From Streptomyces venezuelae (GTDB lineage: Bacteria; Actinomycetota; Actinomycetes; Streptomycetales; Streptomycetaceae): DNA of 64,000 nucleotides. Location: the NCBI RefSeq assembly GCF_008642315.1, contig NZ_CP029192.1, positions 1,798,001-1,862,000 of the forward strand, read 5' to 3'. A program made the position numbers and the translations under genes. The notes under the pieces were generated by a model, which was not told where the DNA came from, did no database searches, and saw nothing but the letters and a program-made list of their open reading frames with translations. Shown here piece by piece: positions 15,888 to 25,578 of the stretch. Position 1 is the stretch's first letter. The number at the start of each line of letters is the position of its first letter.

Positions 15888-16955
15888 TCATCCGGCAGGC
15901 GGCCTGTCGTGCCGCAGGTCGGCGAAGAGCCGGGGCGCCTTCCTCGGGTCCCACTTCAGGACGTTGCCCTTGGACGTGGGGATGCCGATGCCGGACACCG
16001 GCACGTTGAGCCGCCTGCCGTGTCCGCCCGAGACGCTCCGCACGGCGCGGAACATCCGGCTCAGATCGCGCAGGCTCATGTCCTCGTCGACGATGAGCGT
16101 GTCGAGTCCGGCCTGCGCCGCCGGGCCGATCCGCGTGGGGTCGAAGAGCGTGTCGGGGCGGGCGGCCTGATGGGCGAGGGTCGACAGGAGTCTCTGCTGG
16201 TTCTTCGACCTGCCCAGGTCGCCCTCCCGTTCCTGGTGGCGCTGGCGTACGTAGGCGAGTGCCTGTCCGCCGTTCAGGGTGTGGCAGCCCTTGCGCAGGT
16301 CGGCCCCCGACTTCTCGTCCTTGATGTCCCGGTCCAGGCACATCCGTACGCCGCCGATGGCGTCGACGATGTTCACGAACCCGGCGAAGCCGATCTCCGC
16401 GTAGTGGTCGATGCGCAGGCCGGTGTTCCGCTCGACGGTGTGCGCGAGGAGCTCGGGACCACCGTAGGAGAAGGCGGCGTTCAGTTTGTCTCCCTCCGGA
16501 CGCTTCGTCTTGCCCGTCGTCGTGTCGAGGCGGCCGGGCAGGGTGACCCAGGAGTCGCGCGGCAGGCTGACCATCGTCGCGCCGTTGGCCCCGGTGTGGA
16601 GCAGCATCATCGAGTCGGTGCGCCGCCCGCCGCCCCCGCCCGCGTGCAGCTCCTTCACGTCGTCCTCGGAGAGGCCGTCGCGGCTGTCGGAGCCCACGAT
16701 CAGGTAGTTGGTGCCCTCGCCGGGCGGCGGACGGTTCCCGTACGCACCGAGTTCGACGTCGCGCCGGAGCTGGGTCTCGGCCCAGCCGTACGTGCCGCCC
16801 GCCGCGACGACCGCGGCGGCCAGCAGGACGAGCACCGTCCGCCGCAGCCGTCTGCGCTTCTTCGGCCTGCGGGCGTGGGCGCGCCGGGGCCCGTAGCGGG
16901 AACTGGGGCGCTCGGCGAACCGCTCACGCGTGACCGTGGGGTCCGTCTGTGTCAT
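15888..16955 (-). CDS. LytR-CpsA-Psr (LCP) family protein
   Basis: 355 residues. Basic N-terminal cytosolic tail, one membrane helix (~38-58, TVLVLLAAAVVAAGGTYGW), then the LCP domain: YLIVGSDSRDG, the RTDSMMLLH and SLPRDSWV motifs with conserved Arg and Asp residues, and YVRQRHQEREGDLGR. LCP enzymes transfer lipid-linked glycopolymers to peptidoglycan outside the membrane. Its start overlaps the stop of the deacetylase/glycosyltransferase gene (ATGA), implying that it anchors the polymer made by that enzyme. Confidence 0.92.
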   Translation of the reverse strand: MTQTDPTVTRERFAERPSSRYGPRRAHARRPKKRRRLRRTVLVLLAAAVVAAGGTYGWAETQLRRDVELGAYGNRPPPGEGTNYLIVGSDSRDGLSEDDVKELHAGGGGGRRTDSMMLLHTGANGATMVSLPRDSWVTLPGRLDTTTGKTKRPEGDKLNAAFSYGGPELLAHTVERNTGLRIDHYAEIGFAGFVNIVDAIGGVRMCLDRDIKDEKSGADLRKGCHTLNGGQALAYVRQRHQEREGDLGRSKNQQRLLSTLAHQAARPDTLFDPTRIGPAAQAGLDTLIVDEDMSLRDLSRMFRAVRSVSGGHGRRLNVPVSGIGIPTSKGNVLKWDPRKAPRLFADLRHDRPPAG

Positions 16956-19066
16956 GTCCGGCTCCCTTGCAGACTGGGCCGCTCCTCCTCGGGCGGCGAC
17001 GGGGGCGGCGCCTCGACCAGATACGGGTCGGCCGTGCCCGCGCGCTTCATGCTGTGCCACTTCAGGCGGGTGCCGAGCAGCGCCGTGATCACGGAGTGGA
17101 TGACCACGAGGTACATCAGCTGCCGGTAGACGAGCTGCTGCAAGGGCAGTGCCCACAGCACCCGCAGCCGTTCGCGGTCGAGCCGCAGCGCGTACGCGGC
17201 GGTGACCAGTTGCACGGAAAGGAACCCGAACCAGACGAGGGCGGCCTCCACGGGGTCGCGGAACACCGCCCCGAACAGGGCGAACAGGTCGACGACCGGC
17301 GCGCACAGCGGCAGCACGATCTGGAACAGCGTGACGTAGACCGCCACGCGGCGGCCGAAGCGTCCGGCGGGACCGAGCTCCGTCAGCGCGCTGCGGTGCT
17401 TCCACATCGACTGGAGGGTGCCGTAGCACCAGCGGTAGCGCTGGCGCCACAGCTGGCGGATGCTGGTCGGCACCTCGGTCCAGGCGACCGCCGACTCCGC
17501 GTACACGACGCGCCAGCCTGCCCGCCAGAGCGCCATCGTGAGGTCGGTGTCCTCGGCGAGGGTCTCGTCGCTGACACCGCCGACGCCCATCAGCGCGTCC
17601 CTGCGGAAGGCGCCGATCGCCCCGGGCACGGTCGGCATGCACTCCAGGACCTCGAACATCCGCCGGTCGAGGTTGAAGCCGAGGACGTACTCCAGGTGCT
17701 GCCACTTGCCGAGGAGACGGCGCCGGTTGCCGACCTTGGTGTTGCCGCTGACCGCGCCGACCGCCGGGTGGGCGAGCGGCTGGACGAGGCGGGCCAGCGC
17801 CTCGGGTTCGAAGATCGTGTCCGCGTCGACCATCACGACGATGTCGTGCCGCGCGTACGCGAGGCCGGTGTTGAGGGCGCTGGGCTTGCCGCCGTTGGGC
17901 TGCCTGATCACCGTCACCCGCGGGTCGGCGTCGGCGATGGACTCGGCGATGTCGGCGGTGGCATCGGTCGAGCCGTCGTCGACGACGATGATCTGGAAGT
18001 GCGGGTAGGTCGAGGCGAGCAGCGAGTACACGGTGGAGGCGATGCCTGCCTCCTCGTTGTACGCGGGCACCAGGACCGTCACAGGGTCGCGCACCTCGCG
18101 CAGCCGCGGCGCTCCCGGCCGGTACCGGTGCAGTCTGCGCACGTGGAGCCGGGCGAACACCGCGAACAGGAGCATCCGCAGCACGCCGAGCACACCGGTG
18201 AGGGTGAGCGCCCACACCATCACGGTGAGGAAGGCGTGCCCGAGCTGCTGTGTCCAGACCAGGCCCTGGCCGTTGATCTCCCGCGCGACCGGGACCTCGT
18301 CGTTGAACGAGGCCCTGCCGAGGCCACCGCTGATGGTCGTGAACCGCTTCACGCGGTGGTCCCGCAGCAGGTCCTGGGCCTCGTGGTAGCCGAGGTCGGT
18401 CTGGCTGTGCTGGGTCACGACGCCCCGCCACGGCTTGCGGTCCTTGTGGTCGGAGGCGACCACCAGATAGCCCTGTTCCGCCGCCCGCTTCGCGGCGGGC
18501 CACTGGGGGCCGCAGAGCGTGTCCGCGGCCGTGGTGTGCGGCAGCCGGAGCAGGGTGGTGCCGACGCCGGCCGTGCCCGCGAGCGCGGTCTGGGTGAGGG
18601 ACAGTTCGAGGCGTGCGCGCAGCGGCGACGCGACACCGAGGTCACCGCCGCTGTACGTGTACGAGCCGATCTCGTGGCCCTCGTACAGGATCCGTCGCAT
18701 CAGCTCGGGGTGTTCGGCGGCGTCCTTCCCGTACACGAAGAAGGTGGCCCGCGCGTGGTGCCTGCGCAGCAGGTCGAGCAGGCGCGGTGTCCACACCGGG
18801 TCGGGTCCGCCGTCGAAGGTGATCGCCGCGGTGCCCGGTGGCATGGCCGCGGTGGTGACTCCGTCCGGGCCGAACCGCAGCAGCGGCTTTCCGTCGTCGG
18901 CGTCGCGCGGGATCGGGCGGGTGCACGGCGGCTTGGCACGCGCGGCGTCGACCTGGTGGGTCGTCCAGCCCTCGAAGAGGAGGGCGACGGCGACCACCAT
19001 GAGGACGAGCAGGAGCACGAGCCAGTGTCCGCGTGGGGGGCGGCGGACAGCGGCGCGCCGGCTCAC
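16952..19066 (-). CDS. matB: Bifunctional polysaccharide deacetylase / family 2 glycosyltransferase, MatB-like
   Basis: 704 residues from GTG 19066, overlapping the upstream stop as GTGA. N-terminal membrane helix, then a NodB deacetylase (AAITFDGGPDPVWTPRLL and GHEIGSYTYS; the usual second Asp of TFDDG is Gly and the SHTxxH histidines are SYTYS, so deacetylase activity is doubtful). Next come a membrane helix, a GT2 domain (VTVLVPAYNEE, VVDDGSTD, VMVDADT, RQRYRWCYG as QxxRW-type motif) and C-terminal helices. The layout matches Streptomyces MatB, which makes the beta-1,6-GlcNAc-type polymer that aggregates mycelium. Naming is from architecture, not from alignment. Confidence 0.85.
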   Translation of the reverse strand: MSRRAAVRRPPRGHWLVLLLVLMVVAVALLFEGWTTHQVDAARAKPPCTRPIPRDADDGKPLLRFGPDGVTTAAMPPGTAAITFDGGPDPVWTPRLLDLLRRHHARATFFVYGKDAAEHPELMRRILYEGHEIGSYTYSGGDLGVASPLRARLELSLTQTALAGTAGVGTTLLRLPHTTAADTLCGPQWPAAKRAAEQGYLVVASDHKDRKPWRGVVTQHSQTDLGYHEAQDLLRDHRVKRFTTISGGLGRASFNDEVPVAREINGQGLVWTQQLGHAFLTVMVWALTLTGVLGVLRMLLFAVFARLHVRRLHRYRPGAPRLREVRDPVTVLVPAYNEEAGIASTVYSLLASTYPHFQIIVVDDGSTDATADIAESIADADPRVTVIRQPNGGKPSALNTGLAYARHDIVVMVDADTIFEPEALARLVQPLAHPAVGAVSGNTKVGNRRRLLGKWQHLEYVLGFNLDRRMFEVLECMPTVPGAIGAFRRDALMGVGGVSDETLAEDTDLTMALWRAGWRVVYAESAVAWTEVPTSIRQLWRQRYRWCYGTLQSMWKHRSALTELGPAGRFGRRVAVYVTLFQIVLPLCAPVVDLFALFGAVFRDPVEAALVWFGFLSVQLVTAAYALRLDRERLRVLWALPLQQLVYRQLMYLVVIHSVITALLGTRLKWHSMKRAGTADPYLVEAPPPSPPEEERPSLQGSRT

Positions 19067-19413
19067 TGCTCCGCGCCTCCGGCCGGCGGTCGGCCGGATC
19101 TGCCGGTGGGCGGGCGGTGGCGGTCGTCGCCGTCGTGGTCTCCGTGCACCACGTCGGCGCGCGTTCCCGTCGTGCTCGGCGGGTGCGTGCCGACGGGGTC
19201 GCGGAGGCCGTCGATCAGCGTGCCGACGAACAGCAGATAGCCGAGGCAGGCGCAGCCGACGAGCAGCGCCATGCCTTGCAGCGCGCGTCTGCGCAGTCCC
19301 GACTCGTCGATGAAGACGGGCGGTTGTGGCTCGACGGCCGGTTCGGGACGTCGAGCCACCGGCGCCGCGCGCGCCGTGTGCGGTGTGCCGGCTATGTGGG
19401 GGGTGCCTTGCAC
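19063..19413 (-). CDS. matA: Small membrane protein, MatA-like
   Basis: 116 residues from GTG 19413. A proline-rich cytosolic N-terminus (~1-40), one membrane helix (~47-66, MALLVGCACLGYLLFVGTLI) and a short His/Asp/Arg-rich extracellular tail. It is coupled to the matB-like gene by GTGA overlap. In streptomycetes a short gene directly precedes matB and is needed for aggregation, and this position and size fit matA; sequence identity was not checked. Confidence 0.6.
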   Translation of the reverse strand: MQGTPHIAGTPHTARAAPVARRPEPAVEPQPPVFIDESGLRRRALQGMALLVGCACLGYLLFVGTLIDGLRDPVGTHPPSTTGTRADVVHGDHDGDDRHRPPTGRSGRPPAGGAEQ

Positions 19414-19566
19414 TGGTGCTCCTGATCTGCGGCCGCGCGACGCGCGACTCTTTGTATGTGGGGGTCCCCGACCCTACTCGGGCACCCACGGGCCGGGGCA
19501 ACAGGCCGATCGAGCAGGCAAGTCGAGGCGAAAAGGTGCAGATCAGGCCAGACGGGCCCGGGCAGA

Positions 19567-21408
19567 TCAGGTCAGACGGAACGTGAGGCGACAGATCGCC
19601 GCGTCCGTGTTTCTGCGCACAGCGCGGGCGACCACCGCCCCGCGCCGGTTCTGCAGGATCCGCTGCCAGCGGCGGGCGGGTTCCGTCTCGGGGATCAGGA
19701 CCGTGACCCGGGCGCCCGGGTGGGTCTCGTGGACCTTCCTGACGTACGCCGCGACGGGACCGCCGACGGTGCGGTGCGCGGAGGGGAGTTCGACGAGGTC
19801 GACGCCCGGGTTCCACAGCTCCCAGTCGCGGCGCAGCGCGGCAGCCGTCTCGCGGTCCGCGGGCTCGTCGTACGTCACGGTCACCGCGCGCACCTCGTCG
19901 CCGAGCGAGACCGCCGTGTTCAGCGCCTCGCAGGTCAGTCTGGACAGGCCGACGACCGGGACGATCACCAACGAGCGTGCGCGGCACGGGGGTTCGGGGA
20001 CGCGGCCGATGCCGAGCCGTTCGCCGATCCGCGCATAAGCGCGGTGGACGGTTTCGAAGGCGAGCACGAGCAGTGGCAGCGCGATCACGATCAGCCAGGC
20101 GCCGTCGTGGAACTTGGTGGCGGTCACGACGACCGCGCCGACGCCGGTGAGCAGCGCTCCCGCGCCGTTGAGCAGTGCCTTGCCGCGCCGGTTCGTGCCG
20201 CGCTCGCGCCGCCAGTGCAGCACCATGCCGGTCTGCGCCACGGTGAAGCCGACGAAGACTCCGATGGCGAACAGCGGCACGAGGGTGTTGGTGTCGCCGC
20301 CGGAGAACAGCAGCAGCGCGGCCGAGACGGCGGCGAGCGCGAGCACGCCGTGCCGGTGCACCTGACGGTCGGCCTTCAGCGCGAAGACGTGCGGCACGTA
20401 GTTGTCGCGGGCGAGCAGTTCGAGCAGGACGGGCAGGCCGCCGAAGGAGGTGTTGGCGGAGAGCGCGAGCAGCACCATCGTCGCGAACTGGACGACATAG
20501 AAAGCCCAGTTGTGGCCGAGGGAGGCGTCCGCGAGCTGGGCGAGGACGGTGACGCCGTCGGCGGGCCGCAGCTCGAAGCGGGAGATGAGCACGGCGAGCC
20601 CGATCAGCATCGCGCCGAGCAGCCCGCCGAGGACGACCTCCGCGTGCTGGGCGCGCCTCGCCCTCGGCTCGCGGAACGAGGGCACGGCGTTCGCGATGGC
20701 CTCGACGCCGGTCAGCGCCGAGCAGCCGGACGCGAAGGCCTTGAGCAGGAGCAGGGCGCCGACCGTCGTGGCGTTGTCGGCGACGACGGAGGCGTGGCCG
20801 TCGGCGGCCTCGGTCGAGACCGGGCCGTTCCGGAACAGGCCGACGGCGATGAGCGTGACGATCGCGACGACGAACACGGCGGTCGGGGCGATGAACACCT
20901 TGGCGGACTCGACGATCCCCCGCAGGTTCACGGCCGTGATCAGGGCGAGCACCGCGAGGCAGATCACCAGCCGGTCGCCGTACAGCTCCGGGAAGGCGGA
21001 GGTCAGCGCGGCGACCCCGGCGGTGACGGCGACGGCGACGTTCAGTACGTAGTCGAGGACGAGGGAGGCGGCGGCGACGAGGCTCGTGCGGCGCCCGAGG
21101 TGCCGCTTGGCCACGGCGTAGGAACCGCCGCCGTCCGGGAACGCGGCGATCACCTGCCGGTACGAGGCGACGAGCACGGCGAGCAGGCCCGCGATGGCGA
21201 GGGTGACGGGGAGGGTGAACCCGAGGCCGTGGCCGCCCGCGGCGGCGAGCACGAGGACGATCGCCTCCGGGCCGTACGCCACGGACGCCAGCGCGTCGAG
21301 GGAGAGTGCGGCGAGCCCGGTCAGGGCGGTGAGCCGGTGCTTCTCGCCGGGGTCCGGGCGTGCCTCGGCGCTCTCGGGGGTGGCGGGCCTCGCAGTCAGG
21401 ATGGACAT
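19567..21408 (-). CDS. APC-superfamily permease, KimA-like potassium or amino acid transporter
   Basis: 613 residues with about 12 membrane helices between residues 30 and 440 and a soluble C-terminal region (~440-613). The start of the membrane part (LTALTGLAALSLDALASVAYGPEA) and the FPDGGGSYAVAKRHLGRRTSLVAAASLVLDYVL region resemble the KUP/KimA-like branch of the APC superfamily, often annotated as amino acid permeases. The C-terminal cytosolic extension suggests nucleotide or ion regulation. The gap of 153 bases to the matA-like gene leaves co-transcription open. Confidence 0.85.
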   Translation of the reverse strand: MSILTARPATPESAEARPDPGEKHRLTALTGLAALSLDALASVAYGPEAIVLVLAAAGGHGLGFTLPVTLAIAGLLAVLVASYRQVIAAFPDGGGSYAVAKRHLGRRTSLVAAASLVLDYVLNVAVAVTAGVAALTSAFPELYGDRLVICLAVLALITAVNLRGIVESAKVFIAPTAVFVVAIVTLIAVGLFRNGPVSTEAADGHASVVADNATTVGALLLLKAFASGCSALTGVEAIANAVPSFREPRARRAQHAEVVLGGLLGAMLIGLAVLISRFELRPADGVTVLAQLADASLGHNWAFYVVQFATMVLLALSANTSFGGLPVLLELLARDNYVPHVFALKADRQVHRHGVLALAAVSAALLLFSGGDTNTLVPLFAIGVFVGFTVAQTGMVLHWRRERGTNRRGKALLNGAGALLTGVGAVVVTATKFHDGAWLIVIALPLLVLAFETVHRAYARIGERLGIGRVPEPPCRARSLVIVPVVGLSRLTCEALNTAVSLGDEVRAVTVTYDEPADRETAAALRRDWELWNPGVDLVELPSAHRTVGGPVAAYVRKVHETHPGARVTVLIPETEPARRWQRILQNRRGAVVARAVRRNTDAAICRLTFRLT

Positions 21409-21508
21409 GGGCCCAGGTTCCGTCCACCGGAGCTGTTCGCGGCTCGTCCCTTACGGACCTTTCATGCGGTGGAACCGGTTCCTGACGGCGTCCTGACGGG
21501 GCCGCCGG

Positions 21509-22444
21509 TCAGGCGCACCGGAAGTAGCAGTGGGTGGTCGTGCCGAGGGCCTGGTCGGTGTGGACGCGGACGAGGTCGGTGAGCACGTGCACCATGAGGA
21601 GGCCCCGCCCCCCGTACTGGTCCTTGGCCGGGGAACGGCGGCCCGCGAGCGGATCGGTGAGGACGCCCGCGTCATGGACCTCGCAGACGACGTGGCCGTT
21701 CTCGGCCCAGACCCGTAGCGCGCCCGATCCCCCGCCGTGCACCACGCTGTTGGTCGTCAGCTCGGAGACGACCAGGGCGAAGTCCTGCAGCCGGGCCGCG
21801 GGCATGCCGAGCTCGGTCGCGCGGAGGATGGCGAGATGCCGTACGTCGGACAGTGACTGCCGCGCGTACGCCGTCTGCGGCACGCCGTCGGGGGCCGTCA
21901 GGGGCTGGTTGTAGCGGGAGACCACGGCGTCGGGCGCGTAGGCGGCGCTCGGGTCCGTCCGCCCTCGGCGGATGACCGTGGGGTGGGTGGCGTGCGCGTC
22001 GGCCAGGACCGTTTCCGCGAGGCCCGCCTCGTCGTAGGGGCAGAGAATCGTTGCTTCACGGCCCTGGAACGCCAGGTTGATCAGCGCCTCGTGCTGGGCG
22101 CAGGCCGGGTACTCCGTCGGGGTGCGCCCGGCCCAGACGGGTTCGCCGATGATGCGCGCCCGCCGGCCGGGATGGGCGTCGGCGAAGGCCCGCAGCACGC
22201 GCGGGATGATCCGGCCGGGGTTGCGCCCGACCTGCGACATGTCGAGCAGCCGGACCTGTTCGGCCCGCTCCCCCAGCGCGTCCCTGATGCGTTCCAGATT
22301 GGCCCCGGGGACCGCCACGGCCACCGCGTCGCCCGCGTCGAGCCCTTCGCGGACGAACGGCACGGTGCCCGCCAGGTACTCGTCCGACCCCCGGTAGAAC
22401 AGCGCCGGGTGGACGAAGGACTCGGTCTGGGTGGGGGCACTCAT
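21509..22444 (-). CDS. RsbA-like regulator: MEDS sensor domain plus HATPase anti-sigma kinase
   Basis: 311 residues from ATG 22444 with GAGGTG upstream. Residues ~8-170 match the MEDS domain (FVHPALFYRGSDEYLAGTVPFV, then IIGEPVWAGRTPTEYPAC and ATILCPYD). Residues ~200-305 form a GHKL ATPase of the RsbW type: LVVSELTTNSVVHGG (N box), VHDAGVLTDP (D box) and GGRGLLMVHVLTD (G box). Such proteins bind anti-sigma antagonists and tune SigB-like stress factors. Target sigma factor not visible here. Confidence 0.9.
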   Translation of the reverse strand: MSAPTQTESFVHPALFYRGSDEYLAGTVPFVREGLDAGDAVAVAVPGANLERIRDALGERAEQVRLLDMSQVGRNPGRIIPRVLRAFADAHPGRRARIIGEPVWAGRTPTEYPACAQHEALINLAFQGREATILCPYDEAGLAETVLADAHATHPTVIRRGRTDPSAAYAPDAVVSRYNQPLTAPDGVPQTAYARQSLSDVRHLAILRATELGMPAARLQDFALVVSELTTNSVVHGGGSGALRVWAENGHVVCEVHDAGVLTDPLAGRRSPAKDQYGGRGLLMVHVLTDLVRVHTDQALGTTTHCYFRCA

Positions 22445-22661
22445 GGGGGCGGCACCTCGATTACCGGCGGATCGGGCCGGAGCGGCTCCGGCGGGAGGGT
22501 GGCCCATTATCCCTCACGTGGCTCGAACCGACGGTGAGTTGAAATGGAACGAGGGCGGCCCGTGGCCCGTGCCGCAGCCGCGGGCGCTTGCCGTGCGGGC
22601 GGTGCCCTCCGTGCATAACCTGGCCGAAACCGAGCACAGAGGGGCGCGGAAGGGAGTCGAG

Positions 22662-23333
22662 GTGAGCGAGAAGAACGAGAAGCGAGAGACCGGCAAGGGC
22701 GGTGAGGTCGCCCTGCGGACCTACCGCGACAAGCGGCACTTCGGCAGAACCGCCGAGCCGAGCGGCGAGCACGCGCCCCGGGACACGGACGGGGAGGCCA
22801 CCGGCGACGAGCCCTCGTTCGTGGTGCAGATCCACGACGCGAGCACGATGCACTTCGACTTCCGTCTGGAGGTCGACGGCGTGCTCAAGTCGTGGTCGGT
22901 CCCCAAGGGCCCCTCCACCGATCCCCAGGACAAGCGGCTCGCCATCCCGACCGAGGACCATCCCCTGGACTACCGGGACTACGAGGGAGTGATCCCCGAG
23001 GGCGAGTACGGGGGCGGGACCGTCATGGTCTGGGACCGCGGCACGTACCGGCCCACCAGCCACGACAAGCAGCACCGTGCCGTGCCGTTCGCGCAGGCCC
23101 TGGAGAAGGGGCACGTCACGTTCGAGCTGCACGGCGAGAAGCTGCGCGGACAGTACGCGCTGACCCGCTTCCACGGCAGGGAGGAGCAGGACGCCTCGTC
23201 GGGCGGCAGCGCGAAGCCGACGTGGCTGCTCGTGCGGACCGGCCACCGCTCGGGCGGCGGCACCCCCGATCCCCGGCGCGCCCGCTCGGCCCGCAGCGGC
23301 CGTACGCTGCGCCAGATCGCCGAGCAGGGCTGA
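22662..23333 (+). CDS. LigD-type 3'-phosphoesterase (PE) domain protein
   Basis: 223 residues from GTG 22662, chosen for GGAAGGGAG five bases upstream. Stand-alone LigD N-terminal domain: VVQIHDASTMHFDFRLE holds the His-x5-His-x-Asp metal site, and WSVPKGPSTDP, YGGGTVMVWDRGTY and LRGQYALTRF complete the fold. It trims 3' ends during non-homologous end joining. The ligase gene follows after 5 bases, so the two act as a split LigD; no polymerase domain is seen in the window. Confidence 0.92.
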   Translation: MSEKNEKRETGKGGEVALRTYRDKRHFGRTAEPSGEHAPRDTDGEATGDEPSFVVQIHDASTMHFDFRLEVDGVLKSWSVPKGPSTDPQDKRLAIPTEDHPLDYRDYEGVIPEGEYGGGTVMVWDRGTYRPTSHDKQHRAVPFAQALEKGHVTFELHGEKLRGQYALTRFHGREEQDASSGGSAKPTWLLVRTGHRSGGGTPDPRRARSARSGRTLRQIAEQG

Positions 23334-23338
23334 CCGCC

Positions 23339-24352
23339 GTGGAACAGAGCGCGCTGGAGGCGCTCCCGCCCGACCTGTCGAGCCGTACCCGCGAGGCGGC
23401 GCCGGGCGTCGAGCTCGCGGCGTCGCCGATGCTGGCGACGCTCAGCGACCGGCGTGACTTCCCGCGGGGCTGGGTCTTCGAGAGGAAGCTGGACGGCATC
23501 CGTGTCCTCGCCGTCCGCGAAAACGGGAAGGTGACGCTCCGGTCCCGGTCCGGGCGGCGGCTCGACGCGACGTACCCGGAGATCGTCGAGGCGCTCGCCG
23601 CGCAGGAGTGCGCGGACTTCACCGTCGACGGCGAGATCGTCGCCTACGCGCAGGGCCGCACCGACTTCGCCCGGCTCCAGCAGCGCATGGGCCTCACCCG
23701 GCCCGCCGACGTCGCGGCCAGCAAGGTCGCCGTGACCTACTACGTCTTCGACCTGCTGCGCCTGGACGGCACGGACGTGCGGCGGCTGCCGCTGCGCACC
23801 CGCAAGTCCCTGCTGCGCCGCTCGGTCACGTTCGCCGCGCCGCTGCGCTTCAGCGCGCACCGCAACGCGGGCGGCCCCGAACTCCTCGCCGACGCGTGCC
23901 GGCGCGGCTGGGAGGGGCTGATCGCCAAACGGGCCGACAGCACCTACCAGGGGCGCCGCTCCGACGACTGGCTCAAGCTGAAGTGTTCCCGGGGGCAGGA
24001 GTTCGTCGTGGGCGGCTTCACGGAGCCCGCGGGCAGCCGGGTCGGCATCGGCGCGCTGCTGCTCGGATACTACGAGGAGGGGCGGCTGCGGTACGCGGGC
24101 AAGGTCGGCACCGGCTTCGACCACAAGACCCTGATCGCCCTGCGCCGCGAACTCGACGAACTCCGGGTGGACGCCTCGCCGTTCGAAGGGCGGGTGGCGG
24201 AGCGGTCCGCGCGGTGGGCGCGGCCCCGTCTCGTGGCGCAGATCGCCTTCTCGGAGTGGACACGCGACGGCATGCTGCGCCACCCCCGCTATCAGGGGCT
24301 CCGGGACGACAAGGATCCCGGCGCCGTCGTCAGGGAGCGTACGGAGCCCTGA
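23339..24352 (+). CDS. ATP-dependent DNA ligase (LigC/LigD-type)
   Basis: 337 residues from GTG 23339. Contains the adenylation site ERKLDGIRV (catalytic Lys in KxDG), DGEIVAY, YYVFDLLRLDG, EGLIAKR and WLKLKCSRGQEFVVGG (motifs III to V), then an OB-fold C-terminus ending ARWARPRLVAQIAFSEWT. The reaction is ATP-dependent nick sealing in end joining. No Ku gene is visible nearby. Its 3' end overlaps the convergent glycosyltransferase gene by 23 bases. Confidence 0.95.
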   Translation: MEQSALEALPPDLSSRTREAAPGVELAASPMLATLSDRRDFPRGWVFERKLDGIRVLAVRENGKVTLRSRSGRRLDATYPEIVEALAAQECADFTVDGEIVAYAQGRTDFARLQQRMGLTRPADVAASKVAVTYYVFDLLRLDGTDVRRLPLRTRKSLLRRSVTFAAPLRFSAHRNAGGPELLADACRRGWEGLIAKRADSTYQGRRSDDWLKLKCSRGQEFVVGGFTEPAGSRVGIGALLLGYYEEGRLRYAGKVGTGFDHKTLIALRRELDELRVDASPFEGRVAERSARWARPRLVAQIAFSEWTRDGMLRHPRYQGLRDDKDPGAVVRERTEP

Positions 24353-25181
24353 CCAGCGGCCTCGGCTCGGCCTTGCGCCACGCGTCGGCGGCGTGGTCGT
24401 ACACGGCGAGGCCCCGCGCCTCGAAGGCGCGCAGCCAGCCCTCCATCGGCCAGCTGCCCCAACGGCCCTTGTAGATCGCCCCGTTGCGCAGGATGTCGTC
24501 GATGTGCTGGACGGGAGGCTGGTGGGTCGGGTGGTGCTGGTGGTAGGCGGGGGCGCCGCCCACCCACCACAGGTCGACTCCGCGGTGGGCCGCGGAGACG
24601 GCGAAGTCGGTGTCCTCGCCGCCGTATCCGGTGTAGGCCTCGCAGAAGCCGCCGACGTGTTTCCAGGTGCGGGCGGTCAGGGCGAACGACAGGGACCAGA
24701 ACAGGTGCGGGTCTCCCCCGCGCAGGACCTGGCCGTGGGCCGGGATGGGGCGTGCGGGGTGGGGCTGGGCCAGGTTGTGGAGCTCGTCGAGACGGTAGCC
24801 GCCGCGCGGCGGGGGCGGCAGGTGGGCGACGGTTCCGCACAGCAGCGCCCAGTCGCGGGCGGCGTTGACGTAACTCTCCAGGAGGGTCGGCCCCGGTACG
24901 CAGTCCACGTCGAGGAACACCAGCAGATCCGCGCCGAGCGCCACGGCCCGCGCCGCGCCCTCGTTGCGTGCGGCGGCGAGCGGCAGCCGGCCTTCGGCCA
25001 GCGGCAGCGTGACCACTTCCGCGGCGGGGTCCTTGCGCGTGGCGAGCGGGCCGATGGCCGGGTCGTCCATGGAGACGACCACGTAGTGGTCGGGGACGCG
25101 CTCGCCGCGGGCGAGCCCGGCCTGCTGGAACAGCAGGTGGCGGTGGCGGCCCGCCGCGAGGGTGATCACTGCGGTACGCAT
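24330..25181 (-). CDS. Family 2 glycosyltransferase (galactosyltransferase-like)
   Basis: 283 residues, ATG 25181 with AGGAGG upstream. GT-A fold: VITLAAGRHRHLLFQQAGL, VVVSMDDP, ARNEGAARAVALGADLLVFLDVDCVPGP (metal-binding DVD), then FWSLSFALTARTWKHVGGFCEAYTGYGGEDTDFA, the GGxGxEDxD acceptor segment of the galactosyltransferase-C family. Cytosolic; acceptor unknown. The preceding, apparently decayed gene suggests it once belonged to a longer glycosylation operon. Confidence 0.88.
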   Translation of the reverse strand: MRTAVITLAAGRHRHLLFQQAGLARGERVPDHYVVVSMDDPAIGPLATRKDPAAEVVTLPLAEGRLPLAAARNEGAARAVALGADLLVFLDVDCVPGPTLLESYVNAARDWALLCGTVAHLPPPPRGGYRLDELHNLAQPHPARPIPAHGQVLRGGDPHLFWSLSFALTARTWKHVGGFCEAYTGYGGEDTDFAVSAAHRGVDLWWVGGAPAYHQHHPTHQPPVQHIDDILRNGAIYKGRWGSWPMEGWLRAFEARGLAVYDHAADAWRKAEPRPLVRAPYAP

Positions 25182-25392
<211 letters not shown>

Positions 25393-25578
25393 GGGGACTC
25401 CTCAGTGCGGGGGCGGGGCACCTCCCTCCAGTTTGTAGAGAACCACCGCATTGCGCATTCGGAGCGGAACGGAGCGTAAGGGCGGCGCGGGGTTCATGGG
25501 GCGGGTCGGCGCGTGCCGCCGCCGCGGCGATCGCGTGCGTGGACTTGTCACCGGGCGGGATCCGGGTACCGGGCCCCC

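Noticed and set aside
16949..21582. Long + frames over the mat and APC genes
   Set aside because: Shadow frames of high-GC genes on the minus strand; Arg/Gly/Asp/His-biased composition without domains.
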